This document shows, one piece after another, positions 13,001-24,830 of a stretch of DNA of 64,000 bases (the stretch's first letter is position 1; each line of letters begins with the position of its first letter). The position numbers and the translations under genes were made by a program. Where the stretch lies: NCBI GenBank assembly GCA_958496175.1, contig OY292275.1, forward strand, positions 33,495,701 to 33,559,700. The letters are read 5' to 3'. Below the pieces are notes generated by a model, which was not told the DNA's origin, made no database searches, and saw only the letters and a program-made list of their open reading frames with translations. Source of the DNA: Sisyra terminalis (taxonomy: Eukaryota > Arthropoda > Insecta > Neuroptera > Sisyridae).

Positions 13001-14378
13001 GATTTACAAATTTTTATTTATAAAAGCTACATAGACTATAAAGAGTTGCTTTTAGTTTTAAAAACACATATATTATCTCGCGTAAATGGCTTGGTTAAAT
13101 ATTTATATAAAGCAGAAGTTGCCCGTTTGAGTACATTCACAGTTACAACTATTTCTTGCACAGCTTCTTGTTTACTGTTCATATATACTGTGAACATAAT
13201 AGCCAAACACAAAGTTTGTAACCACCAAATTTGTAACACCGTTTATTTTTACATCTCATGGTGCACTTAAAGAAGTATAACTTCAAAAATAATTACGGAT
13301 TGAAATATATTGTATAAAAAAATAAATTCTTTACAATATTTTCAATTTTTTTCTTCGATTTTTTTTAATTTAAAAAAAATAAAAACCATAGAAAGTAATA
13401 TAATTGAAAAGATGAGTGCAAAATTTCAGCACGATTTTTAGAAAAACTTTTTGAGTTATCCGTCCTACCAATTTGAAAAATATCATTTTGAGAAGAATGC
13501 TTCAATAATGACGTGAACTTACCGATTATTAATCAGCGATTCCAGTCCTTCGCTATCCTCGTAGAAGTATTTTTTTCCTGAAGTTCTTCTTGACGAACTA
13601 TAGTTTTTCCCCTCTTCAGATAAGGAAATTCAAAAAACAGATAACCAAAGTCGATCTCTCAGCTACACTTCTAACAGCACCCGGACGATAATTATATAGT
13701 AGGTGGACCATGTTTACAAGTTTTTTTAATTAAGTTTATAAATTTGGTGACATATTCTTAAGATATTATACTAACAATCATTGAAACAAAAAAAAGTTAC
13801 TTTTTTGAAAACTTTATATGCATTTCTCCTCTTAAAGAAAACATTGTATGGTCATAATTAAACTGTATATTTCCTGAAATTATTTACATAGATATGTATA
13901 TTTACGTTAAATTAAAGTCATTCTAATTAAGTACAAAAAATAGTTTTAAAAGAACCTTCAAAAGTTAATAACTATATTTACTCTAATAATTCTTCCCAAA
14001 TGTCTTTCAATTATGATAAGTGATTATATGAACATTACGTAATATTAAAACACAATTCATAATACCTAGCTACAGCTGACATACCTCAACAAAATGTGGG
14101 ACAATATCGGGATTATTAACATCTTCTGGATTAGTCCAATTAAACATGTGAAAATCCATATAAACTGGCATTGGTGTTTTTTTCCATAACTGAAAACTCC
14201 TTGACTGGGGGGTTAGGGTTAATTGTGAATGTAGAATATAATCGAATAAATTACTCCAAAACAAACTCAATGCCGTTCCAACGATTGTTAACAATATGCC
14301 AAAACTAAGGCAAAATAATGATTTTAAATGGTAATTCATTTTAGTTGGTTGAGTACTTCTATTTCGTAGTATCGTCAT
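10020..14378 (-). CDS. CD36/class B scavenger receptor (CD36-A), seven exons
   Basis: Exons on the minus strand: 14378-14085, 11615-11454, 11368-11153, 11089-10789, 10732-10530, 10471-10398 and 10341-10020. All have GT/AG borders and phases that join into one 523-aa frame, typical of the CD36 family. A short N-terminal tail precedes membrane segment 1 (about residues 20-41). A large ectodomain follows, then membrane segment 2 (about 454-476) and a basic cytosolic tail of about 45 residues. Family signatures include PMPVYMDFHMFNWTN, EMGPYRFRE, YFVPEQSNGTLED, KFGWFYG, FGAPGFVSFPHFYYAD and SGMNPDKEKH. All six canonical ectodomain cysteines are present, four of them in KCFCNGEC and SECRFGAP. Several Asn-X-Ser/Thr glycosylation sites are seen. 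The family binds and transports lipids or acts in scavenging or sensory reception at membranes; the subfamily (croquemort-, emp- or SNMP-like) is not decided here. A TTTCAG acceptor just upstream of the ATG suggests a 5'-UTR intron. Confidence 0.96.
12689..12711. repeat. orphan hAT-like terminus
   Basis: A perfect palindrome AACCGTACGGTT runs into GGCAACCCTA. Read on the minus strand the end starts TAGGGTTGCC, which fits the YARNG consensus of hAT ends. No partner terminus or target duplication was found nearby, so this is only a candidate remnant. Confidence 0.3.
13523..13629 (-). other. exon-like open segment inside CD36-A intron 1
   Basis: On the minus strand a frame open from 13629 (a TGA precedes it) ends at a perfect GTAAGT donor (13522-13517). 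A possible AG acceptor would start the exon at 13613. The peptide includes GKKYFYEDSEGLESLINN, which is balanced in composition, unlike the Lys/Phe/Ile-rich chance frames around it. I do not recognise a family, and no partner exon could be joined. It may be an exon of a nested or degraded gene, or transposon-derived. Confidence 0.3.
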
Positions 14379-14406
14379 ATTCAATCTGAAACATTATAAA
14401 TTGTTG

Positions 14407-14458
14407 TATTAAAATTTTAACAAATAAGTATATATTAAAATTTTAACAAATAAGTATA
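14407..14458. repeat. two-copy 26-bp tandem repeat
   Basis: Two adjacent identical 26-base units, each starting TATTAAAATTTTAACAAATA, lie 29-80 bases upstream of the CD36-A start codon. They fall in the 5' leader, a 5' intron or the promoter. Likely replication slippage. Confidence 0.8.
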
Positions 14459-15260
14459 GATAAATGTTTACACTAGTTTTATTCTATAACTTAAATATTG
14501 TATATTGTTAAAAATGAGAATAAATTAGAAATAGGATTTTGTAACCAAATGTTTAATGTTTACGTTACACTTTTCTTAGATTTATACTATATATTATTTT
14601 ATAATTCGATGATACTTTTTAAATATGTTTAACTACTTATCATTGTTTTGATTTGTTTATTAAGATAATGATAACTAATTAAAATATGCAAACTTTAAAC
14701 CTGGATGTATTACGTAGTTCGGAAGGTATAATATTTTTGTTACCGTTAATGAATCATTAAAATTAATTGAATAAATGTATTATTCATAATCCACCTTTTA
14801 TTTTACCAAATCAAAGTTCATTATATAAACATTCATTCTCTTCATCAATAATCCTCTGTTATCATTTTTTTATTTTAAACATGTTAATATTTTATATAGC
14901 TTACGATCCAAGCAATTTTTTTACAGTAAAGTTAATATTTTTTACCATAATTAAAAAAATACATAATACAAAAATATTATACAATCAAAAATTATCTTTA
15001 TTTCGTGATTATTTAATTGTAATTTAACAACTGACTAGATCTCTAAAGTTAGTAACAAATACGATATTTATTATTGGATATCCGAAATTTAATATGGTTT
15101 CTGAACCTATAGACATTCAATTGCCATTTATCGGCTTATAAGTTATTCCAAAGTCGTACTAAGCATTTTATAATTAAAATGACTTGTTAACTTGTAAAAG
15201 ATAAAGAAATATTTATTTGATTTAAAAAAATATATAATTATTGAAATGATTGGACAAAAT
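14459..15260. other. gene-free AT-rich stretch upstream of CD36-A
   Basis: AT-rich sequence with no supported exon or repeat. The promoter and any 5'-UTR exon of CD36-A should lie here or further upstream, but no core promoter element stands out from background composition. Confidence 0.45.
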
Positions 15261-15263
15261 CCC

Positions 15264-15560
15264 GAAGGAACACAAATTTGGTATTGTATGCCCTTCGAGT
15301 TGTACAGAGGAGTAACACAAAGTTCCTACCCAAAACGTTTCTAATATATATCCAAGTGTGTTAGGTAGGTATTCATTAATGCCAAATGAGTTATTTTAAG
15401 TTCAAATTCAATTTTGATTATTCAACTAATTTTGAGTTCTTTAACTTGTATCAAACAACAATTATAAAATCTCTATGCAATGAGATGTTAAGGGAGGAAG
15501 TGGTACCAAATCCATGTCAAATAGTCAAATATTCCTATTCAATCTCGGCTGATTATCCAA
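15264..15560 (+). repeat. dispersed repeat shared with the mariner-bearing locus at 24.7-25.0 kb
   Basis: Read forward, this segment aligns along its length with the reverse complement of about 24755-25020. Shared landmarks include AAATTTGGTATTGT, CCAAATGNGTTATTTTAAG, and GATGTTAA followed by GTGGTACCA or GTTGTACCA. In the other copy the homologous region runs straight into a mariner transposase relic, so this is probably a truncated copy of the same element. The small open frame inside it is interrupted and not a host gene. Confidence 0.6.
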
Positions 15561-15610
15561 GTACCCAAAGAGAGCCAATAATTGCCAATAGAGAAAACTT
15601 AATTCCGTAA

Positions 15611-16985
15611 CACGATAATATAAGACTCCTACGCATAAAAATGTCTCTACCCTTTTACCACCTTAATTGTCTAAAAGTGTTACATCGGATTTCTATTTAT
15701 TTTAATGGCCACATTTCTAAGTGGTAAAAAATGGAAAATTTATATGATGTTCAAAATTTGATTTTCAGTTATTTTGTTTGCAAAAGGTTTACAGTATTAA
15801 GGGTAATATCATTGATTTAAAATTAAAATATTATTCAAAATTTTGTGTTTAAATTTTATTTTTGTAAAAAAATCTTTACGAGTCTATTTCATTTTTCTTT
15901 CGGTCAATAATAAAATTTAATCATCATTATTCAAAAATGTATTCCTAAATAATTTATGAATATGACACATTGTTTAAATTAACAGTTAAATAGATGTTCA
16001 AATTGAAAAAAAAAGATGATATAGTAGAAAAAAATTATACCAGAAAGAAACAAAAAGGTCTTTATTAATTTTCGTTAGCAAAATAAGCTACTAAAATTAA
16101 ACCTCACATGAAAAAGTAGCTTCTGGTCTTAGGTGTTGATAAACAATGGGAAATGTATTTACATATCTTTTTTTTAGTGAAATAATTTATAATATTAAAC
16201 TATTATGATAACAACGTAGTTGACATTTAAAAAAAAAACTTTTTCTTATTTATTGCGTATAAAATCACTATCATTAAAATCACTTGAAAAAATAAAGCGT
16301 AAAAAGCGAATCATTGAAACATTAGTGATAATGCTATAAAATAATACTACGTGTTAATTCATTAATCATTATGTAAGGTCAAGGTAATAAATAAAAGTTA
16401 GAAATAATAAATCTAAAGCTTCTAGTACTGCAAAATTTCAACCCGAAATAGTTACAAAAGAATAACACTATTTGAATAGAATCAGTACGTTTTACTGTTG
16501 ATAGTATCTACGCATAAATTTTTAACTCTCTACACATCTTAAACTTTCTTGATGCACACACTACAATGCAACTTTTTAAAATCAAACATGCAAGCACTTT
16601 GGGTCAACTAAGGATCATTGGTCTCATTATAAATCAGTAATCGTAATGGCAGAAGTAAAAGACGTATTTAGAAGAACAGCTGCTCGTTCTACCCCTAAAT
16701 ATTATCCCCTATCCGAATTACATATATAGAATTGTGTGTAGCTCTTCTGGAACCCCAATGAGTTAAAATAACGAAATACGAATTCGAAAACGAAAATTTC
16801 GCGATTTAAAAAAGGAACCACAAAGGATAAAGACTATAATAGTAAATATATGCATTATTGTCTTCGTTACACGAAATAATTAAGATAACAAATAAGATAT
16901 ATTGAAGTTTGCAATGTCAAACTTACGTACTACGTAATGATAACCATCATAGTTTTTAAAGCGCTAAAAGAACCAAGGCTGTAAA
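15611..16985. other. gene-free AT-rich stretch
   Basis: No exon, RNA gene or repeat could be supported. The last few hundred bases may be degraded 5' sequence of the LINE relic that becomes recognisable at about 17.0 kb. Confidence 0.4.
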
Positions 16986-16989
16986 AACC

Positions 16990-17960
16990 AAAAGAGAAAC
17001 TAAAAGTTTGGTGACAGGTTATCATTAATTGTATCCTTTTTATATTTAATAACAAAAGTAGTCAACAGAATTAACTTCACAAGTTCAAACTTTTTAGATG
17101 ATACAAAGAAAGCTCTGAAACGAAACCTTAAGCGACGAAAGGCAGTGATTATAGAGTAATCAGTTTCATCATCTGCCACACTGTTAAAGGCTTTTATCAA
17201 AATGCTTTTACTAAAAAGAAGATTAGAAAGGAACATAGAAAACGCGCTGAATTAATATCAAATATGTTTCAGAAAAATAAAAGGAGCAAGGGATGCCACC
17301 GAAGTAATGAGGGTTAGTGCTTAGCAAAAATCAGAAAATATATATGTGTTTCATTGACTGATAGAAGGATTTTGATCAATCGAGTGACTTAAAAAAAATT
17401 GATGGTTACATTTAAAAACTTTAGTTAACTGGAGTGACAGGTAATGAATTTTATGGCCAGTTTATGGCAATTGGTATTGTTGGCTATGACGGAAGAAGAA
17501 TTACAAATTATGTAATATAGTCGGAGAAATTTATAGAAATAATAAACGTACAAAAAAGTTAAATTAATCATGAGGATATCGACGAAACAACCCTACACAT
17601 CAATGTGAAGAATTTAAAACTAAAAAATGAGACCAAACTCAAATGTTTAGAAAGTATCATCCACTGGGATGTTTTGATTGGGAGAGAACATGCTCCATAA
17701 ACCCAATGTTAAATTAAAATTGTCATTTCCCCTCGATTTGGGATTTACCGTGTACTCGTACCCTATCCACAGCATATTTGTTCAATAAATATTTTGTCCT
17801 TTCTAAGTCGGCATATGGGGTAGACTGGAATAATTCTAACGAGGTCCTCTAGAAAGCGCTGAGTTTAAAAAAAATTACAAATTAAGAAGGTAGCCAATTT
17901 AGCTCAAAAATCACGAAAGAAAGAAGAGCCACTAGTGCAATTATATTAAATTCAGCCACG
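16990..17960 (+). pseudogene. non-LTR retrotransposon (LINE) reverse-transcriptase relic
   Basis: Plus-strand translation across several frames gives a recognisable LINE reverse transcriptase. An ISxxSHTLKAF-like block and FRKNK (finger region) occur around 17150-17290. IYMCFID followed by KDFDQ is the motif around the first catalytic aspartate (about 17335-17390). A later block, NETKLKCLESI (about 17620-17665), corresponds to the FKYLGS region. Numerous stops and frameshifts show an old, dead copy. The clade is uncertain. A minus-strand open frame at 17000-17236 is a shadow of this relic. Confidence 0.7.
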
Positions 17961-18035
17961 CGGGAAACTAAGCCTACCATTAAACAAAAAAAGAAAAAAA
18001 TCACTCATTTAGTTTATAACTCTTTTTTCTTTTTT

Positions 18036-18072
18036 ACTTTTTCTCAATAACATTTGTTATTGGAGAAAAAGT
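18036..18072. repeat. near-perfect hairpin
   Basis: A 16-bp stem with one bulged G and an ATTT loop: ACTTTTTCTCAATAAC pairs with GTTATTGGAGAAAAAGT. Too short for a canonical miRNA precursor. It may be a fragment of an inverted-repeat element. Confidence 0.6.
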
Positions 18073-18074
18073 GT

Positions 18075-18935
18075 AAAGTATTAAGGATCAAAAATTTTAT
18101 AAAATATTTGTTTGTTTTGTTTTATTTTATTTAGAGTCACTGTATAACAACTTGATCATTATTGACTAAAATAAATTACATGTTACAATTGGTAATAAAT
18201 GTTCAGTTCTAATAAATAATAAATAATAATTCTTATAAATATATTGTATTAAATATTATGAAAGTCTACCAGTTTTATTATATTATTATCATTTATTAAT
18301 TGTGAATAAAAACAACTCCCTACTTATCTCTTATATAACCTAGAGCACGTTTCAGCCCTAAGTATGTAATCAAGTAACCAGATAACTCTAAGTAAACATA
18401 ACAAACCAAGAACTTTGCTTAATGATACAAAATCAAAATACGACAAACAAGAAAATATTAATTATCAATTTGTCAAGTTTCGATCAGCTTCATGGAAAAT
18501 AAAAATAATCTCTTCATCTTTGAAAAAAAATAATATTGAATTAACATCGACGATTGGTAGTATACTTATTCTTTTTTATGAAATAATTTTATAGCTTACG
18601 ATATTTAACTTACGACACTATCAAGATCACAATGAAAAAAAATATAGTAATATTAGTTTAATTGTAGCAATTAAAATCATTGTGAAGACTTTTTCTTTTG
18701 GTATTTAAAATCTTTATATCGACCTTAAAAGCACTAAACAGTTCATAATATAGGCATTATACTTGTTTCGTTGATTGATAAATAAGATCAATAAAAATAA
18801 TTAAATCAATAAGATCAATTATATAATGTTTATTTACGAAAAGATAGCATACCCATATAACAACAGTAATGCTAAACTATTTTTTAAACATTAAAAGGTT
18901 ATTAGGTTAATGGAAAAGCCTTGATCAAGGTAAGG
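18075..18935. other. gene-free AT-rich stretch
   Basis: Simple AT-rich sequence without supported exons or recognisable mobile-element ends. Confidence 0.4.
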
Positions 18936-18940
18936 TAATA

Positions 18941-19081
18941 GTCAAGGTGGCCACTCCAAAACTGGTAAGTGCTGAATTCAGATCTCATAACGAGCAAATT
19001 TTCAATATTCCTGATTTACGGCTTTCTATTAACCCTAGAGTCTCTTTTAGTCGTTTTACAGCGGCAGCACATAACCATTAA
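18941..19081 (+). pseudogene. fragment of IS630/Tc1-like transposase N-terminal domain
   Basis: The plus-strand frame reads VKVATPKLV, then NEQIFNIPDL, then SINPRV before stopping. It aligns at DNA and protein level with the relics at 4735-4892 (minus) and 35071-35223 (minus). The pattern (TPKLV, RIEQ, then INPRV) matches the helix-turn-helix DNA-binding region of IS630/Tc1-type transposases. Only this domain survives; no catalytic motifs follow. Confidence 0.65.
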
Positions 19082-19084
19082 AAA

Positions 19085-20640
19085 TAACACTTTATTAAAA
19101 ACGACATCGCATCATACAAAAGATAAGTAAAATGTTAAATTCTTTTCAACGTTAGTTAAGTATATGCAACAGAAAACATTATTAGTTTTTAGTGACTAAA
19201 CGAAATTTTCAATTTAATTGCAATGGTTGATTCACAGTTCGTGGGTTATTCATTAAATTGAAATCGTCGCTAGTCTTCAATTAGTTAAAGATTTTAAATA
19301 TTTGCATTGTGTCAGTAGATGGCATTTGAACCTAATTGTTATCAAATAATAAGACATAGCTTGTCTATTTAACTTTATAAATAAAAATGTAGCATACAAT
19401 TTATTTACTAGGAAACACCACTACGAAAAATTAAATAATGTTGCTTAGATATAAGATTATTTACAAAATTCATTAAGGAAAAGTCATGGACAAACATTAG
19501 AAATGGATTGATGTAATTATTTTACACACGCAATGTTATATGAGTATGTATTATTTTATTGTAAATAAAACAATGGTGGCAAAAATATAAATAAACTTAC
19601 GTGTTTTTTCAATAGATTACACATAAAATAAATAATTACTATTATCCCATTATTTTTGCAACACTTGTTAAAATGACTGAATATTAATAATTCAGAAGAA
19701 AATATTTTTATGACTGAAATTTTCTAACACTTTTCTAAAATTTTGCACTATCGTATGCTTATCACTTGTTATTTTATGACATAAAACAATTTAAAAGAAA
19801 GACAATTTGATAATAGTAGAACACATAAAATTATTGATATCAATACTGCAGTCATAAAGCATGATATTTAAATAATGAATAGTAAATATTGAATACTGAT
19901 TGTATTTCTTGCCTTATATAAACGTATGAATGTTGTAGATGGAATTTCAAATATATTTGGATATTTCGTGCGTATTAGAATAAATAGTACCTGAGTGGAG
20001 GTATTTAAAAAAAGATTTGTCATCAATTGTTCTACAGACTTTGTTCTAATCAGTTTCAAGTATCAAATAAAATATTAGAATTCGTAATCACTCCAAATAT
20101 GATTTGCAAAATGTTAGTACAATTTTCTAACAAATATTTTTCAAGTTTTTATTGGCATTCATAGACTTGAAAATAAATCCCACTACTGATATGTGAATAT
20201 TTTTACGGTTTGTTTTTACTTTTTTACAATTGAGACTAATAGATTCAGTTCAAAGAGTTGCATGATTATTAAAAAGAGATACCAACTTGTCGATAACAGA
20301 CTTATTGACCGAACACTATATCGACATATCGTTATCGGTAGATCGTTATGTCGGTTACGTTATATCAATAACTTTCGCACATAATTTTATCAAGAATCCA
20401 CATTAAGTTTTTTAACGTTTTGGTGAAGTTCGGAACTACAGTTTATACAGATGTAGATACTAATTTTTTTTCTTAAATTTTCTCCAAATCAAAATTCTCC
20501 GTGTATTCTTCTTCGTCTCTTGATATATGAAACTCGTCAAGAAAAACCAAGTACTATTTTACAAAATGTGATTAAAATTGCACAAATAACTGCGAACTTC
20601 TGGAACTTTCTTAAAAACTAATCAATGAATAGGGGCTATC
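19085..20640. other. gene-free AT-rich stretch
   Basis: No exon or RNA gene could be supported. A short palindromic cluster (TATCGACATATCGTTATCGGTA, split by mismatches) lies near 20320-20345. Confidence 0.4.
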
Positions 20641-20682
20641 GATTATAAAAATATTCATTTCAATATTTACTTTAGTTAAAAA

Positions 20683-21530
20683 ATGTGGTACCTCACTCGC
20701 TTTACAGTGGCCTCCAGTCCTACTTGGAGGATAGAAAATTCTTTGTTGACTTCAAAGAAGACTAATCAGGACTATCAGGTAGGTGCTGGAGTACTACAAA
20801 GCAGCATTTTGGGACCTATATTGTACCTAATTTATACGGCAGATCTACCCATCACTGACAATGTAGTAATGAAAACGTATACGGACATTATCGCGATCAT
20901 GGCAATAGATCAATACCCAATGGCTACAATAAAAAAAATTCAAAAAGCCCTCAACAATCTGGAACCATGGCTTAACAAACGGTAAATAAAAGTTAATGAA
21001 GCCAAATCGGTCCATGTGATATTAACTACTCGATAAGGTACCTATCCATCGGTGTATCTCAATAACCACCAGGTGCCAAGTATCCAGAAGTACCAGAAGT
21101 CAAGTATCTCGGAATGCACTTGGACGGAAGTCTAATATGGCGGAGACACATAAATGCCAAAAGAGCTAACCGATCAGCCTAAAGCCAAATACCGTCAACT
21201 ACAGTGGTTGATTGGTTGGAAGTCGCAATTATCCCTGGACAACTAACTCCTGGTGTCCAAAGCGATTCTGAAGCTAGTCTGGACTCAACGTGGAGATCAT
21301 GCAGCGTTTTCAGTCTAAGACTAACTAACCATGATATACATAGAGAAGAGATCTAAAGCTGGTCACCGTGAAGGAGGAGATCGCCAGATTCATTCAAAAT
21401 TACCAAAAAAGATTGGTAGACCATGCCAATCATCTGGCGATCTGCTTTCTGGACAACAGCGGAGAAAACAATTGACTGAAGCGCTATACGTTTCTGGAAT
21501 TGCCTCACAGGAACTATGTACTAGGATCTA
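20683..21530 (+). pseudogene. jockey-type LINE reverse-transcriptase relic
   Basis: Plus-strand frames give the second half of a jockey-type ORF2: GVLQSSILGPILYLIYTADL (normally GVPQGSVLGP), then the palm motif region where the catalytic F/YADD has become YTDI, then LEPWLNKR, KVNEAKS, EVKYLGMHLDG, SKAILKLVWT, and a C-terminal NYQKRLVDHANHLA with PLP-like ends. The catalytic aspartate pair is lost, and in-frame stops plus frame changes near 20983 and 21090 confirm inactivity. A 5' portion is missing. Confidence 0.88.
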
Positions 21531-21559
21531 ATTCGCCTCAATATAGTCGTTGAACAAGC

Positions 21560-23345
21560 TTGGATGTATATCAGATTTGGTCACTGTCCAGAGAGAGATT
21601 TCAATTAAGAAAATGCATGTGTGCAGTTCAAAACCGATAGAAGTAAAACTTTCAGAAATGGGAACTTTAAGATAATGAGACGAATGAAAAATTTCTAGAG
21701 GAGGATAATTGTACGGTTTAGTTATGATAATATTGATACCAAGTTTAAAAACTATTTTAAATTTTGTTCACATAAACTTGCATAATTTTTTTCGACTAAT
21801 AGTTTGCATTTTCGATAAATGATACGGGAGGTTTATAATAACCAAGGTGTGAAAGAAAACTTTAGTTTCGATATGATCAATATATGTTTGGAATACTGCA
21901 ATTTGAATTTCAAATTTGAATTTAATGTCCACAAACTCAATCAAATAGATCGTTATATCTAATGCAATATTTAGGTACATTAAAATCTCTACTTAAAATC
22001 GTAGAAATTTTATCTTGATAAGAATTAGCAATACCTTTGAAGTGTATTTTATTAAATTTTCGTGGATGACCTTTTTCCGGTCTATTTAGTCTTGTTTTCG
22101 TTCTTTTTGCGATAATCACGACAATATTCTGCATTTGTTTTCGACAACTTGAAAAATGTTTTTATTTCAATAATGAAATGTTTATGCAAGCAATACACCA
22201 TTCCCCACGGTTATTAGGATGACTACTCTCAAGCAGCGTAACACGCAGGCGTGCGCATACATTAGAAATAGTGTAATGTTTTCTATCTCATTTTCGCGTA
22301 GGTTAAATCTTACAGATTTATGTTTTTCTCTTTTAACTGTCGTTTTTCGTTTCATAAAATTTCAAGACACAACGATGCTAAAAAGTTTTCACTTCAAAAA
22401 GAAAAAATTACTTTACATAACAGAAAAACAAAAGCTTAGACAATTTCAAATAAAAATAACATTTAAACGTAAAAAAATCATCAACAATCGTTGAGAATCA
22501 ATTTTCAACAATTAGATTTTTGAATAAAAATTTTTTTTGTCATAAATCGTAACATCATATATGGGTTTTATAACAAAACTGCTTTTTGTTTTATTTTTCT
22601 TGTAGTTCAAGAGTTATAACAAGTAAAAAAGAATTTTTTGCATTTAACACCGAAAACATGCCGACAATTTCCAAGCAACCGCGTGACGTCATTTTGTTAA
22701 TTACAAATCACTATTGCATGTAGTTGATACCAATACAATGATTTATGTTTTAATTTAGTAAAACTTGTCATTATATTCAATATATTAATAGTTTTTTTTT
22801 CAAAACTGTCATTCTTAAAAGTAATGGTGTTTGCTTTGTACCATCGTATAAGAATAATATAAAAACAACACTCCAAAAAGTTTTTTTGAATGTATCACAA
22901 AATTTTTAACGTCGAAAACAATGATTTCAAGCAATGCGCCGAAAATAAAGTTATTAATTAATTAATTAAGTCGATACTCGTATTATGAAAATATATAATT
23001 ATTAATAATCAATCTATATATAAAAATCATTTGTTCGGACTTGATGAAAGCATCAGATAAGAAAGGATTTTAAAAAATTCCTTCCATAAAAGAATGAAAA
23101 AGAGTCACAAAGTTCATATAGGATAACTTGTTATTCATGTTGTTGGAAGTTGTATTTCTCCAAATAAGGTATCGTCACAAGGAACACAAAATTCGAGTGA
23201 ATGAGCAACTGATGAGCACTTTAAATATAAAAATTTAACATATAATATGAAACGGAAGCCTGATATCTATACTAACTTATATAGCTTTCATTCACTTTTT
23301 CTTTCCCCTGTAAAAACTGCTAAAATGAATTTAGCAGGTAAACAC
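21560..23345. other. gene-free AT-rich stretch
   Basis: No supported exon. A locally GC-richer patch at 22200-22270 and a TGACGTCA octamer near 22685 are the only departures from background; neither has a recognisable context. The open frame at 22219-22494 is Lys/Phe-rich low-complexity and is treated as chance. Confidence 0.4.
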
Positions 23346-23349
23346 TTTA

Positions 23350-23933
23350 GACCAACGGTTTGTTTTATCGTTATAAGTTCTAAGATATTTGCCCACTAGA
23401 AAATTCCTCACATGAAAATTGGTCATAAAAAGTAGCGCACCAGCAATCTTGCTCACACGAATATTGTCAACATTAAAATTTACGCACAACTAAAATTCCT
23501 TACCCAGAAATTAATGCACAGTGATAAAAAATATTTATTTAATTTATTATTTAATTAAATGTTTTTTTAAAGCTATAGGTTTAAAAAAAGGCTCATATCC
23601 TTTTAAGGGACGTCAATATCTGGGAACGTTTCAGTTTCTATTTTGCCTTTATTTTAATACAATTTAAATATCGTAAAATATCGTTATACTAGCAATACTG
23701 TAATAAAACAAATAATAAAATAATAATAAATTAAATAATAAATAAATACCCTTTACTTTTTCCTGTGTGTAAATTTCCATGTGATGACCATTGTGGGTTA
23801 ATTTCTGTGTGAAGAATTTTCTTTGTGCGTAAATTTCTATGTGGACAACTTTCGTGTGAGCACTAATGCTAGTGAGTAACTTTCTCTGGGTAAATTTCGT
23901 GTAAGGATTTTTTTAGTGGGCAAGCGTCTGGTC
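23350..23933. mobile_element. foldback-type element with subrepeated inverted arms
   Basis: Two arms (about 23386-23525 and 23760-23925) are inverted repeats of each other over roughly 140-165 bp. For example CTCACACGAATATTGTCAAC on the left matches the reverse complement CTCACACGAAAGTTGTCCAC of the right. Each arm is built of degenerate units of about 15-18 bp of the form CACA..GAAATTTAC. The ends read GACCAACGG (left) and GACCAGACG (right, reverse complement). Between the arms lies about 235 bp of AT-rich DNA. This architecture is that of Foldback-like DNA transposons. No transposase is present, so the copy is non-autonomous. Confidence 0.75.
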
Positions 23934-24380
23934 ACCAAAATAATAATAATACGGAAACCAAAAAGTAATGTCGTTCTTTTGTTAAATAAAACAAAAACAC
24001 TAAATTTTGAGTCGTCTAATCGACTGCATAGCCCTCATAGTCCACTGACGGAAGAAATGTGGGTTGGAATACGACCTTTGTAAGAATATGCTTAGTAACA
24101 GGGACCGAGTACGAAGGACTATAGTCTTCGGGTGGTAAATAAAATTTAAAGTGAAAGTAACTTATAACTCATTACTAAACATAATCGAATGTGACTAAAT
24201 AAAGGTGACCAACACATATAGTCTTTTAACACTTATTAAAGTACATGCATAAATTCAATCAAAAATAAATATAACATCTAATCAAAAACCATTATATGCA
24301 TTACAACAAATTAAACAAGCATAAATGGGCCGACAATGATGTTCATACGATTTTCAGAAAAAAATTTGAAACAAGTTTTA

Positions 24381-24830
24381 ATTTTAAATCAGTGATATAA
24401 TCATCCCCAATATCATCAACCTTTTAACATCTAGTGTGTAAATTTTTAATTGCAAATTACCAAAAATCAATTGATTTCTAAGTAAAATAGTTAAGAATCA
24501 TATTTTGAACATCATTATAGTTATCAATTTTTTTATCACTTAGAAAATTTTGCAGCGACTGAAGTAAATAGGAATCTAAGGGAACAAGTTTGGACGATTG
24601 TGGTAGATAAGGCGATATCACGCACCCTTAAGTCATTGTTTTTGACCAGGGTTTTTCATGTGCAGAAGGGTCTTGCATTATCGTATTGCAGAATCACATT
24701 TTTTCTATCGACAATTCTTAGAAATTTGTAAATACTTGATTGGTCGACCAAGATTGATTAGGAATATTTGACAGTTCTTTGAATATCTGGCATGTATATG
24801 GTACAACTTCCTTCTTTAACATCTTATTAC
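24381..24830 (-). pseudogene. mariner transposase relic (C-terminal half)
   Basis: Minus-strand translation shows NVILQYDNARPFCT (the mariner DNARPH block with catalytic Asp; 24663-24700). ISPYLPQSSKLVPLDSYLLQ (the YSPDLAPSDYHLF block) and SLQNFLSDKKID follow, and then NDVQN. The C-terminal end, KVDDIGDDYITD (24381-24420), matches the mariner ending KVVD.NGDYI.D. Stops and frameshifts are present. Upstream, the locus to about 25020 is homologous to 15264-15560. Confidence 0.85.

Larger units (their letters stand above)
11616..14084 (-). other. large first intron of CD36-A
   Basis: This 2.5 kb intron separates the exon for the membrane anchor and start of the ectodomain from the rest. It lies at a phase-0 position after residue 98 that CD36-B lacks. 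It is AT-rich and contains an orphan transposon-like end (12689-12711), an exon-like open segment with a strong donor on the same strand (13523-13629), and small open frames that look like chance. Confidence 0.8.

Noticed and set aside
12977..13270. Overlapping open frames on both strands in CD36-A intron 1 (97 aa plus, 67 aa minus)
   Set aside because: The minus frame begins with a hydrophobic stretch and looked like a small secreted peptide, but its long form lacks an ATG start and I could not join it to a splice acceptor or the nearby exon-like segment. No family is recognised.
17000..17236. Minus-strand 78-aa open frame
   Set aside because: It is the antisense shadow of the plus-strand LINE reverse-transcriptase relic.
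22219..22494. Plus-strand 91-aa open frame
   Set aside because: C-terminal half is almost entirely Lys, Phe, Ile and Arg from A/T runs, with no recognisable domain.
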